From Rhodothermaceae bacterium (lineage in GTDB: Bacteria > Bacteroidota > Rhodothermia > Balneolales > Cyclonatronaceae): a stretch of 32,072 nt of DNA. Location of the stretch: contig JAIVHB010000148.1 of the NCBI GenBank assembly GCA_020201275.1, positions 1 through 32,072 of the forward strand, given 5' to 3'. Below the pieces are notes generated by a model, which made no database searches, was not told the origin of the DNA, and worked only from the letters and a program-made list of their open reading frames with translations. Numbering within the stretch: the first letter of the stretch is position 1; every line of letters starts with the position of its first letter. Positions 17,561-25,609 of this stretch are shown here, piece after piece. The translations under genes and the position numbers were made by a program.

Positions 17561-18237
17561 TTACCAGGTGAGCATTTTCATACAGAATACACTGCCGCCG
17601 CTCTTCAGAAACTCTTCCGTCTCAAGCTCGATGATATTAAAGCCCGCATCCCTGAGCATCTGATTGGTGTTAACACACCCTCTCTGGATGAGTACGTTCT
17701 TCCCGTCGGGGCACGTGGCATTGCAGGCAAACATGACCGAAAACCGTAACCGCCCCACAACAACCGCCTGCCGGGGTGCCAGATTGCATCACCCATGCCC
17801 TCAAAATCGCGGATTACCTTATACCCGGGGTGATGCACCGTATACCCCTGGCTCAAATACCATTCTTCAATATATGGTACCTCCGGCTTCCGGTGCTCGG
17901 AATGCATGATACTCATCACAACTTCGCGGTCGCCCTGCGGGTTTTTATAGGGGAGGCTCTGATTTGCACAGAAAACCATATCGGGCATACCGGGCTGGTC
18001 GTCGATGGTGTTTACCCTGAGACCGGTTGAGGCAAACGCCTCTTTAACCGCCTCCCATTCACGCATCGCTTTGGCCGTGTCGACTTTACCCACATTTCCC
18101 TCCATATGCGGGTTTATCACATAATCGACGGAAAAATGATTTGGCTTTACCATCAGTACTTCGGTAGGCAACGGCATGACCGGCAGGTCATTCAGCAAAA
18201 AATCTATCTCTTTACGGTTAGTAAGAACCTTTGGCAT
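17561..18237 (-). pseudogene. Arginine deiminase-superfamily (DDAH-like) gene, internal block missing
   Basis: The N-terminal part (start ATG 18235-18237) matches the dimethylarginine dimethylaminohydrolase/amidinotransferase-like fold: VLMVKPNHFSVDYVINPHM, then GMPDMVFCANQSLPY with the substrate-binding Asp, and FEGMGDAIWHPGRRLLWGGY. After GYGFRS the frame breaks. The C-terminus resumes in another frame at about 17737 with FACNATCPDGKNVLIQRGC, which carries the likely catalytic Cys, and ends normally. The expected middle of roughly 75 residues, including the catalytic-His segment (YHLD type), is missing. As assembled it cannot be active. The intact gene would have hydrolysed guanidino compounds such as arginine or methylarginines. 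Confidence 0.78.
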
Positions 18238-18457
18238 ATTGGCTAAAATAGAATTGACAGTTGACCGAAGATACCAACTTTAGGTCCTAAAAATGAGACC
18301 GGTATGCTGCTAAGTGAACTCCGGTTATAACAGCTGTATACTTTTAGATCGAATCCTAAATAATAACAATTGTTTACTCAACCGGAACGAATTCAGGTAA
18401 AAAAATTGATGCAAAAAGTTTGTAAGGATGGCCGCTGGAATGGCTCTATATAGGCAC

Positions 18458-18559
18458 GTCAGAACACGAGCAAGACCACTTGTTCAATGAGAGATCAGCT
18501 ACTGAGCATTTCTACAGTCCTAAAGGGCCGGATACAAGACCGTATCCGGCCTTTTTTTT
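18458..18559 (+). ncRNA. Candidate small RNA or operon leader
   Basis: About 100 bases with three stem-loops in a row: GAGCAAG/CTTGTTC around ACCA (one G-U pair), a weaker AATG/CATT stem containing TCAG-CTA-CTGA, and a strong intrinsic terminator. A TATATA at 18447-18452 could serve as a -10 box, with TTTG 24 bases before it as a loose Bacteroidota-type upstream box; the transcription start is therefore a guess. No protein gene on the plus strand precedes the terminator, so it must end a short RNA. It lies 128 bp upstream of the PqqD-like gene and could be a stand-alone small RNA or an attenuator or riboswitch-like leader for that operon. Confidence 0.55.
18526..18559 (+). terminator. Intrinsic terminator
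   Basis: GGCCGGATAC (18526-18535) pairs perfectly over ten bases with GTATCCGGCC (18542-18551) around the loop AAGACC, followed by eight Ts (18552-18559). This is the clearest rho-independent terminator in the window. It is oriented toward the PqqD-like operon. Confidence 0.9.
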
Positions 18560-18598
18560 GCCTGATTGCAGAAACTTAAACCTGTTTTATCCGACTAA

Positions 18599-18624
18599 TT
18601 GAATGTGCATATTTAAATTATAAT
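18599..18624 (+). promoter_or_regulatory. Possible promoter of the PqqD-like operon
   Basis: TTGAAT (18599-18604) and TATAAT (18619-18624) lie in an AT-rich patch about 65 bp before the operon's first ATG, downstream of the terminator. The spacer is only 14 bases, shorter than the sigma-70 norm. TATAATTG also resembles the TAnnTTTG box of Bacteroidota. Confidence 0.35.
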
Positions 18625-18687
18625 TGCACCATCGAGGATAATTACCGGCGGAGACCGGCCGCAATGCGAAACCAATGATCTGCCATT

Positions 18688-18936
18688 ATGAACATCAGGA
18701 ATAACATAGCCATCAGTGAATCCGGTTTTGTTTTTGACCCGTCGACCGGGGACTCGTTTTCACTTAACCCTGTCGGGCTTGAGATTCTTCTTCTTATCAA
18801 GCAGGGCAATACCAGTGAACAGATTTCAGATCTGATCACATCCAGGTACCAGGTAGAGAAAAGTGTTTTTGAGCGCTACTACTTTGATTTTACATCGATG
18901 CTCAAACAATACCATCTGCTCGTTGACAATGAATAA
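18688..18936 (+). CDS. PqqD-like small protein
   Basis: An 82-residue protein with the PqqD layout: an N-terminal beta part (NIAISESGFVFDPSTGDSFSL), the LN-x-VG-x-EIL helix, then GNTSEQISDLITSRY and a C-terminal helix ending LKQYHLLVDNE. PqqD-type proteins bind the leader of a peptide substrate and present it to a modifying enzyme, either as small chaperones or as fused RRE domains. It opens the six-gene operon and overlaps the ATP-grasp gene by 8 nt. I found no precursor peptide or radical-SAM enzyme in the window, so its partner may be elsewhere, or it may present something other than a classical leader. There is no obvious Shine-Dalgarno. Confidence 0.75.
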   Translation: MNIRNNIAISESGFVFDPSTGDSFSLNPVGLEILLLIKQGNTSEQISDLITSRYQVEKSVFERYYFDFTSMLKQYHLLVDNE

Positions 18937-19771
18937 GACTAAACTTACCATTGCCTTGTCGGGGCTGAATAATATCGACAGTCCCGGACCGGGCATCCCG
19001 GTTATACGCGGCCTCCGCGAATCGGAGTACATAGAGCCGCGCATTATCGGCCTGGCTTACGACAACCTGGAACCCGGCGCTTACATGCACCATCTGGTGG
19101 ATAAGTCCTACAAGGTACCTTACCCCTCCGAAGGCACTGATGTGCTGCTTGATCGCATCCGGTATATCAACAGGATCGAACATATTGATATACTGATTCC
19201 GAATTTCGACTCGGAGCTCTATGCATTCATGAAATCTGAAGGCGTACTGAAGAAGATGGGAATTACCACATTCCTGCCGCGGATGGAACAGTTCGAGGAA
19301 AGGCACAAGGCCAATCTGCATCAGGAATTCATTAGCGGTGTGGAGGTAAATGTGGTGGCCCTCGGCGACGGATCCGGAAATACGGTGGGTGCTGTTCCCA
19401 TGCGCAAGCAGTATATCACCGACAAGGGCAAGGCCTGGGGAGGCATCACCCTCGACGACCCGTCTCTCCTCGACCTTACCCGTCACATTATCTCATCGAC
19501 GAAGTGGCGCGGCGGCATGGAGCTTGAACTTATCAGGAATGAAAACGGTGATCTGTACCTGATTGAGATCAACCCCCGGCTGCCGGCATGGACCTATCTG
19601 GCGGTTGCGGCCGGGCAGAACCTGCCCGAAGCTCTGGTGAGGCTTGCCATCGGTCAGAGCGTTGAGCCCTGGACGGACTACAAAACCGGGGTGATGTTCA
19701 TCCGCTACTCCTACGATATGATAACCGGACTCGATGAATTCGAGCAGCTCTCCACCAAAGGCGAATTATGA
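18929..19771 (+). CDS. ATP-grasp ligase, in-frame loss of the central lobe
   Basis: Translation should start at ATG 18929-18931 (MNKTKLTIALSGLNN), overlapping the pqqD-like stop by 8 nt; a longer frame upstream only re-reads pqqD. The pre-ATP-grasp part (VIRGLRES, LIPNFDSELYAFM) and C-terminal lobe (EFISGVEVNVVALGDG, DKGKAWGG, LIEINPRLPAWTYLAVAAG, with the Mg-binding Glu and Asn) are clear. Related enzymes form an amide or ester bond through an acyl phosphate. Between KANL and QEFISG about 75 residues expected in this family are gone, including the strand with the ATP-binding Lys. The protein is 280 residues, where I would expect about 355. The loss stays in frame, so the gene looks open, but it should be inactive as assembled. 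Confidence 0.8.
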   Translation: MNKTKLTIALSGLNNIDSPGPGIPVIRGLRESEYIEPRIIGLAYDNLEPGAYMHHLVDKSYKVPYPSEGTDVLLDRIRYINRIEHIDILIPNFDSELYAFMKSEGVLKKMGITTFLPRMEQFEERHKANLHQEFISGVEVNVVALGDGSGNTVGAVPMRKQYITDKGKAWGGITLDDPSLLDLTRHIISSTKWRGGMELELIRNENGDLYLIEINPRLPAWTYLAVAAGQNLPEALVRLAIGQSVEPWTDYKTGVMFIRYSYDMITGLDEFEQLSTKGEL

Positions 19772-19791
19772 ACCACAGAACGGACTGACCT

Positions 19792-21171
19792 ATGGAAAAA
19801 CTGACTTTTGAACGCCCCGTCATACAGAAAATCAACGCGGGATTGCCCAGTAAATTCGGGATAAGCAGCCGGATGGAGCCGATTACCGACATTGAGGGAA
19901 TTCCTGTACGCCGGCTTATTGAGGAATTCGGGTCACCCGTGTTTGTTTTCTCCGAAGCCACCATCCGCAAAACGTATAAGGAAGCATGGCGTGCCTTTTC
20001 AACCAGGTACCCCAGGGTTCAGTTCGCGTGGTCGTACAAGACCAACTACCTGAATTCCATCTGCCGGGTATTTCATCAGGAAGGCTCGTGGGCGGAGGTG
20101 GTATCGGGTTTTGAGTACGACAAGGCTATAACCAACGGTGTGCCGGGCGAACAGATTATTTTTAACGGACCCGACAAATCGCGCGACGACCTGGCCAAAG
20201 CCATCGCCAACGGGTCGCTCATCCACATCGACCACTTCGATGAGTTGTATGAAATCATTGACCTCTGCGGGACGTCGGTTAAGCGGCCGAAAGTCGCCAT
20301 TCGCGTGAACATGGATACCGGCATATACCCGCAGTGGGACCGTTTCGGTTTCAATTACGAGAACGGGGAGGCCTGGGATGCGCTGAACCGCATTATGGTG
20401 AGCGGCAAGATGGACCTGTTGGGTCTGCATGCCCACATCGGCACCTATATGATGCAAACAGGTTCGTACCATATTGCCGCAGATAAGCTGGCGGCCCTTG
20501 CGGTGGGACTGGAACGCAAGTACAACCATGTGATCAGCTACATCGATATGGGAGGCGGGTTTGCTTCGAAAAACACCCTCAAGGGTGCCTATTATCCGGG
20601 CAGCGACACCACCCCCTCGTTCGACGACTATGCAGAGGCCATCACCTCATCGCTGATGAAATCTGAGATCAAACCAGAAAATCTGCCGATGCTGATCCTT
20701 GAAAACGGCCGGGCCCTGATCGATGATGCCGGGTATCTTGCCGGAACGGTAATCGCCAATAAACGGCTTGCCGACGGGCGGAGGGCCACGATTATCGATG
20801 CCGGGGTGAACCTGCTGTTTACCTCATTCTGGTACGAGCACGATCTGCGGCCGGCCGTGAACGTATCAGATCAGACGGAAGACACCACCATTTACGGCCC
20901 GCTCTGCATGAATATTGATGTGATCAGGGGCAGCATACAGTTTCCGCTGCTCAAAAAAGGTGACCAGTATGTGATAAGGCGGGTGGGCGCATACAACAAT
21001 ACACAATGGCTGCAGTTCATCACACTCCGGCCAAATGTGGTGATGATCGACATAACCGGTACGCCGCACATCATACGGCATGGTGAAACCCTGAATACCA
21101 TCAACGATCTTGAAAGTGTACCCGAACACCTCGAAAGTACGGACAACGGAACAACTCAACGCACGAAATAA
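19792..21171 (+). CDS. Fold-type III PLP enzyme (LysA / alanine racemase-like)
   Basis: A 459-residue enzyme with the two-domain architecture of diaminopimelate decarboxylase: a TIM barrel with the PLP-binding Lys83 in SYKTN, HIGTY starting at His215, GGGF at 254-257, and a C-terminal beta domain with Cys372 and GAYNNTQWLQF. Two family signatures differ from true DAP decarboxylase: the EPGR motif reads ENGR (304-307), and the CESxD motif reads CMNID (372-376). The chemistry is therefore probably decarboxylation or racemisation of another amino acid or an amino-acylated compound. It sits 20 bp after the ATP-grasp gene and 6 bp before the transporter-peptidase fusion. It is not lysA by context. 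No defect is visible. Confidence 0.85.
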   Translation: MEKLTFERPVIQKINAGLPSKFGISSRMEPITDIEGIPVRRLIEEFGSPVFVFSEATIRKTYKEAWRAFSTRYPRVQFAWSYKTNYLNSICRVFHQEGSWAEVVSGFEYDKAITNGVPGEQIIFNGPDKSRDDLAKAIANGSLIHIDHFDELYEIIDLCGTSVKRPKVAIRVNMDTGIYPQWDRFGFNYENGEAWDALNRIMVSGKMDLLGLHAHIGTYMMQTGSYHIAADKLAALAVGLERKYNHVISYIDMGGGFASKNTLKGAYYPGSDTTPSFDDYAEAITSSLMKSEIKPENLPMLILENGRALIDDAGYLAGTVIANKRLADGRRATIIDAGVNLLFTSFWYEHDLRPAVNVSDQTEDTTIYGPLCMNIDVIRGSIQFPLLKKGDQYVIRRVGAYNNTQWLQFITLRPNVVMIDITGTPHIIRHGETLNTINDLESVPEHLESTDNGTTQRTK

Positions 21172-21177
21172 CACACC

Positions 21178-23367
21178 ATGAGCAAGATGGCATGGATATG
21201 GCAAAGCATGCTTAACAGCTACTCGCAGATTTTTTTCTCCGATAACAGGCTGTTCGCGGCCATCCTGGTGCCGGTAACATTCATGGATTTTTATGCCGGG
21301 CTGTTCGGACTGATGGCGGTACTCATCACTAATCTGACGGCCTGGATGATCGGCCTGGATACCTTCAAAATTTCGAAAGGCTATTACGGTTTCAACGCGC
21401 TGTTGGTGGGCCTCGGGCTGGGCATCTATTTCGAGCCCGGCATGCTGCTGGTTCTGATCGTTGTGATTGCCGGTATCCTTACCCTGCTCATTGCCGTTGC
21501 CGTGGAGGGGGTCATTGGCAAGTATGCGCTTCCCCATCTAAGCCTGCCCTTCGTTTTTGCCCTTTGGGCCCTTGTGCTCGCGACCCGGGAGTTCACCGCT
21601 CTCGGGCTCAACGAACGATGGATCTACACCCTGAATGACCTCTACATACTGGGCGGCCAGCCACTCGTGAATCTCTATGAATGGTGGAACGGTTTGTACA
21701 TCCCCGTTTCACTTAGATCGTATCTGCTGTCGCTGGGAGCGATTCTGTTTCAGTACAGCGTCTTTTCGGGGGTATTACTGGCCATTGGCCTCCTCATCTA
21801 TTCCAGAATAGCCTTTACACTCTCCCTGGCCGGTTTTTATATCGCCTGGTTGTTTTATGAACTGATTGGTGCAGAGTTATCGGAGGTGAATTACAGTTAT
21901 ATCGGCTTCAATTACATACTCACGGCCATAGCGACAGGCGGCTTTTTCGTGATTCCCAACCGGAATTCCTACCTGTCGCTGCTGGTACTCATCCCGATAG
22001 TGGCTGTGATCACAGTGAGCCTCACGGCCATCATGGCCCCATTCGGCCTGCCGGTGTATGCCCTGCCGTTCAACGTTCTGGTACTCACCTATTTGTATGC
22101 GCTCAAATTCAGAACCGATAACAGGGCAGATCTGAGTACCCTGTTTGTTCAGCTGAACTCACCCGAGAAAAACCTCTATTCATATGTCAACTACCGTGAA
22201 CGGTTCGGCAAGGAGAGTCCGGTCGACGTCCACCTGCCGTTTTTTGGCGGATGGAAAGTAACCCAGGCACACGACGGCGAATATACCCACAAGGGGGATT
22301 GGCGCCATGCCTGGGATTTCGAAATTACCGACGATGACGGAAAAACGTTCAAAAACCGGGGTGACTTTGCAGAAGATTACTATTGTTACGGCAAAACGGT
22401 TATCGCTCCGGCCGACGGAGTGGTTGAAATCATCGCCGACGGCATTGAAGACAACATCATCGGGGAGAGAAACCCGGAAGATAACTGGGGGAATACCATT
22501 GTTCTCAAGCATTCTGATTTCATCTATTCGAAGCTGAGCCACCTGAAATCCGGATCCTTTTCGGTTAAAAAAGGCGATACGGTCAAAAAAGGGGATGAAC
22601 TGGCCAGATGCGGTAATTCGGGAAATTCGCCCTATCCGCATCTGCATTTTCAGATACAGTCGACCCCTTATGTGGGGTCCCGAACGCTCGACTATCCCCT
22701 CAGTAACATTTTCATAGAACATGCCGGTACACGCAGTCTGCATACCATCGGCAAACCGGCAAAAGAAGACACCGTTTCAAACATAATGCCGGAGGCCCCC
22801 CTTCGAAGGGCTTTTCATCTGATTCCCGGCAAAATTCTTGAATTCAAAACAGATGATGGTGAGGTTACCTGGGAAGTGAAGCGTGATGTGTGGCAGAACC
22901 GCTATATCGAATGCGCGGCGACCGGCTCAAAAGCCTGGTTCAGAGTGGATGATGTAATGCTGCAGTTCACGAATTTTGATGGTGATCGTTCGGCCCTGCT
23001 CTACTACTTTTATCTGGCCGCTTACCGGGTTTCGGCGGGTTACAGTTCCGGGCTGGTCATCAGGGATACCTACCCCGTGAATATGGTTTTTAATCCGTAT
23101 TTGATTCCCCTTCAGGACTTTGTTGCTCCGTTTTTCCGCTATTTGAGCGGTGAATACACTCTTGAATACCCTGAATCAAAGGCCGGTTTGCACGACAGCA
23201 CCTACAGGCTCAGCGGCAGCATCATCAGAAAAATAATGGGAAGGAAAAAGGATGAAATCCGTTTCAGTTTTCTGATCAACAATCAGGGTATTTGTGAATT
23301 CATCATTGACCGGGACCATCGAAAAATCAACGCGACATGTACCGAAAAATCTGCATCCTCATATTAG
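21178..23367 (+). CDS. Urea-transporter-fold membrane protein fused to an M23 peptidase
   Basis: A 729-residue fusion. Residues about 10-320 match the urea transporter (UT/SLC14) fold: two homologous halves, each with a GFN motif (YYGFNALLVGLGLGIYF; YSYIGFNYILTAIATGG) and an LPF selectivity-type motif (123-125 and 296-298). Residues about 340-510 are an M23/LytM metallopeptidase: His371 (THKG), Asp near 379 (AWDF), the lysostaphin-type ADGVVEIIADG and the PHLHF motif with His488 and His490, so the zinc ligands look intact. Residues 520-729 are a further region I do not recognise. UT proteins conduct urea and small amides; M23 enzymes cut peptidoglycan cross-links or peptides. It overlaps the next gene by 31 nt. 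Which side of the membrane the peptidase faces is unclear. Confidence 0.85.
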   Translation: MSKMAWIWQSMLNSYSQIFFSDNRLFAAILVPVTFMDFYAGLFGLMAVLITNLTAWMIGLDTFKISKGYYGFNALLVGLGLGIYFEPGMLLVLIVVIAGILTLLIAVAVEGVIGKYALPHLSLPFVFALWALVLATREFTALGLNERWIYTLNDLYILGGQPLVNLYEWWNGLYIPVSLRSYLLSLGAILFQYSVFSGVLLAIGLLIYSRIAFTLSLAGFYIAWLFYELIGAELSEVNYSYIGFNYILTAIATGGFFVIPNRNSYLSLLVLIPIVAVITVSLTAIMAPFGLPVYALPFNVLVLTYLYALKFRTDNRADLSTLFVQLNSPEKNLYSYVNYRERFGKESPVDVHLPFFGGWKVTQAHDGEYTHKGDWRHAWDFEITDDDGKTFKNRGDFAEDYYCYGKTVIAPADGVVEIIADGIEDNIIGERNPEDNWGNTIVLKHSDFIYSKLSHLKSGSFSVKKGDTVKKGDELARCGNSGNSPYPHLHFQIQSTPYVGSRTLDYPLSNIFIEHAGTRSLHTIGKPAKEDTVSNIMPEAPLRRAFHLIPGKILEFKTDDGEVTWEVKRDVWQNRYIECAATGSKAWFRVDDVMLQFTNFDGDRSALLYYFYLAAYRVSAGYSSGLVIRDTYPVNMVFNPYLIPLQDFVAPFFRYLSGEYTLEYPESKAGLHDSTYRLSGSIIRKIMGRKKDEIRFSFLINNQGICEFIIDRDHRKINATCTEKSASSY

Positions 23368-24674
23368 TGGTGCTTACCGCCCCGACAGTTGCGGGGCAAA
23401 CACCCTACGGCATGCCCGAAGTGGATGCCAGGACCTATGCGCTATGGCAGTCGGGCGACTGGAACGGGCTCATTGCCGAAGGACGATCGGCCCTGCGCAA
23501 CGGGATCGATTTCTATTATCTGCGCTACCGTCTGGGTGTGGCATGGTATGAGAAAAGGAATTATCAGCTGGCGATCAGACATTTTGAAAGAGCAGCAGAT
23601 TTTGATTTCAGCGACATCACCCTTAAAGAGTACCTTTACTATGCGAATCTGTTTGCCGGCAGAAGAATTGAAGCCGCCTTTATTGCGGGCGATTTTCCAC
23701 CGTCTCTGCAACGAAAAACAGGAACGGAGCCGGGTGCAGGTATCAGGAGGCTCGATCTGTTCCTGAACCTGAACAACGGGGCCGGCAACAAGCTGGTGAG
23801 CAGCCATGATCCCGGCGGTGAATCTGCGGCCGGTGGTTCACAGTCGCTTGCGGGGGGACATGGGTTTGTCAGTATAGGGCTGTTGCAGCAGGCTTCAGAC
23901 CGGTTCTGGCTTTACCATGCCTACAGCGGGATGATCAAGCAGAATAATTTGTACCTCCATACGCCGGGATTACCACTGAGCAGGGAAAAAAGTACAGTTT
24001 ACCTGAACCAGTACTACCTCTCGGGTACCTGGCGTGCGGCCCGTAACCTTGAGCTTTACACGGGTTTCCATTACCTGAACATCAGCTTCCCGGCTGAACA
24101 GACCGTTTTCAGACGGGGGAGCAGTTATTCGGTAACATCCAGAAATTTCGAACACGATTATCTGTTTTTTGCCGGTATACGCCGCCATTTCACCGGCTTC
24201 ACCCTCTCCTATTCCCCTCAGATTTCCAACCTGAACAACAGTGTGCAGTACCAGCAGGATCTTATGGCTGTTTTTTACCCCATGGGCAATCTGAATCTGT
24301 ACTTTCTCACAACATTGTCGCATCAAAACGGGGCATTGCCGGGGTTGTCACGCGCAAACAGGTTGGTTGCCGATCAGCTTGCCGGTGCCAGGCTATTTCC
24401 GTTTCTCTGGCTTGAGGCATACGCAAGTTTGGGCAACATCCACAATTTTACAACCCAGAGCGGTCTTGTGGTGTACAACAACAGCGATATCATATCACAG
24501 CGTCTGGGGGGCAGGGCCCTTTTTTATCCCGGTAAGAAATGGCTGCTTCGCATCGATTACACCCGTTTTGAAAATGAAAGCACCTACATTACAACAACCG
24601 GAGCCTCAGATTCGGCCGGCCGGGTTTTATACAATTCGTACTCATTAACCTTCGGAATCTCATGGATCTTCTGA
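23337..24674 (+). CDS. TPR plus outer-membrane beta-barrel protein
   Basis: A 445-residue exported protein. A signal peptide covers about residues 1-20 (MYRKICILILVVLTAPTVAG). Residues 28-115 are helical and TPR-like (YYLRYRLGVAWYEKRNYQLAIRHFERA). From about 140 on, alternating hydrophobic and aromatic strands run to the terminal SLTFGISWIF, whose final Phe is typical of barrels inserted by BamA. The layout recalls YaiO/NfrA/PgaA-type outer-membrane proteins, but I cannot assign a family. It is translationally coupled to the transporter-peptidase gene (31 nt overlap) and to the TPR gene that follows (13 nt), so it probably passes or anchors the operon's product at the outer membrane. Confidence 0.75.
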   Translation: MYRKICILILVVLTAPTVAGQTPYGMPEVDARTYALWQSGDWNGLIAEGRSALRNGIDFYYLRYRLGVAWYEKRNYQLAIRHFERAADFDFSDITLKEYLYYANLFAGRRIEAAFIAGDFPPSLQRKTGTEPGAGIRRLDLFLNLNNGAGNKLVSSHDPGGESAAGGSQSLAGGHGFVSIGLLQQASDRFWLYHAYSGMIKQNNLYLHTPGLPLSREKSTVYLNQYYLSGTWRAARNLELYTGFHYLNISFPAEQTVFRRGSSYSVTSRNFEHDYLFFAGIRRHFTGFTLSYSPQISNLNNSVQYQQDLMAVFYPMGNLNLYFLTTLSHQNGALPGLSRANRLVADQLAGARLFPFLWLEAYASLGNIHNFTTQSGLVVYNNSDIISQRLGGRALFYPGKKWLLRIDYTRFENESTYITTTGASDSAGRVLYNSYSLTFGISWIF

Positions 24675-25291
24675 AAACAATATCCATCCTGCCGGTTCTT
24701 CTGCTTGCCGTCTCAATGGCAGTTACAGTACCTGTACAAGGCCAGGATGCACTGGTTGAGGCGTTCCGGGTCAGTTACGAACTGGAACATCAGGGTAACT
24801 ACACAAATGCGGCGGTACGGTTGCAGCAGGTATATCAGCGCGACTCCTATGAGATCAATCTGAGGCTTGGCTGGCTGTACTACCGTGCCGGGGCTTTTGA
24901 TGAATCGGAAGCGTATTACAGCAATGCCGTTGCCCTGAAGCCTTATGCCGTTGAACCGCGTTTCGGGCTCGCCTTGCCGCTTGCCGCAGCCGGCAAATCA
25001 GATGAACTGATTGTACTTTACGGAAGGATTCTGGAAACTGATCCTCAGAATTCCATTGCTAACTACCGGCTCGGCCTCATTTTCTATAACCGGGGCGAGT
25101 ACGAAAAGGCCGATTCCTACATCGAAAAGGTGGTTAACCTGTATCCGTTCGATTACGACTCGCTGATCCTGTTTGGCTGGAACAAGCTGGCATTGCAGCG
25201 CAACAGGGAGGCACGAGTACTATTTCAGAAAGTGCTGCTTTACAGCCCCGGCGACGAATCGGCACTGCAGGGGTTGGAGATGCTGAAATAG
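24662..25291 (+). CDS. Secreted tetratricopeptide-repeat protein
   Basis: A 209-residue protein with a signal peptide (residues about 1-28, ending VPVQGQ-D) followed by about five TPR-like helical pairs, for example NLRLGWLYYRAGAFDESEAY, NYRLGLIFYNRGEYEKADSY and LFGWNKLALQRNREARVLF. It probably acts in the periplasm as a protein-protein adaptor, most simply for the barrel protein whose 3' end it overlaps by 13 nt. It closes the six-gene operon; the next gene is convergent 43 bp away. No enzymatic motif is seen. Confidence 0.8.
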   Translation: MDLLKTISILPVLLLAVSMAVTVPVQGQDALVEAFRVSYELEHQGNYTNAAVRLQQVYQRDSYEINLRLGWLYYRAGAFDESEAYYSNAVALKPYAVEPRFGLALPLAAAGKSDELIVLYGRILETDPQNSIANYRLGLIFYNRGEYEKADSYIEKVVNLYPFDYDSLILFGWNKLALQRNREARVLFQKVLLYSPGDESALQGLEMLK

Positions 25292-25333
25292 TAAACCAGG
25301 ATGTGAAAGCGTAAACCGGATGCGCAGTGCCCG

Positions 25334-25606
25334 CTACCTGCGCTTTGTTATAAGGCTGACCACCGCCACAAAGAGCGCTGAACCGATAATGGACCAGACC
25401 ACCGGGAAGGAGAAGGTACCCGCCTCGACGACAAAAAGTTCGGGGAGCGCCATTTCACGGGCAATCCACCCGCCGATAAGGGCTCCAATAAAGCCGACGG
25501 CAATGGATACAAGGCATCCCCCTCTTGAGAATCCTGTTATGGCCTGGCCGATTGCACCGCACAGGCCTGCAATGATCAGTAAAAGAATAAAATCAACAAT
25601 CGACAT
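25334..25606 (-). CDS. GlsB/YeaQ/YmgE-type small membrane protein
   Basis: A 90-residue protein with three hydrophobic segments rich in Gly (LLLIIAGLCGAIGQAI; LVSIAVGFIGALIGGWIA; VVWSIIGSALFVAVVSL), the layout of the transglycosylase-associated/GlsB family of stress-induced inner-membrane proteins. No catalytic activity has been shown for the family that I know of. It starts three bases after the amidotransferase stop, with CAGGAG spaced normally before the ATG, so it is the third gene of the amidoligase operon. Confidence 0.85.
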   Translation of the reverse strand: MSIVDFILLLIIAGLCGAIGQAITGFSRGGCLVSIAVGFIGALIGGWIAREMALPELFVVEAGTFSFPVVWSIIGSALFVAVVSLITKRR

Positions 25607-25609
25607 AGT

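Noticed and set aside
18487-18579. A 30-codon frame inside the candidate small RNA that could have been a precursor peptide for the PqqD-like protein.
   Set aside because: It runs straight through the terminator stem and T-run, has no Shine-Dalgarno and no leader-core layout.
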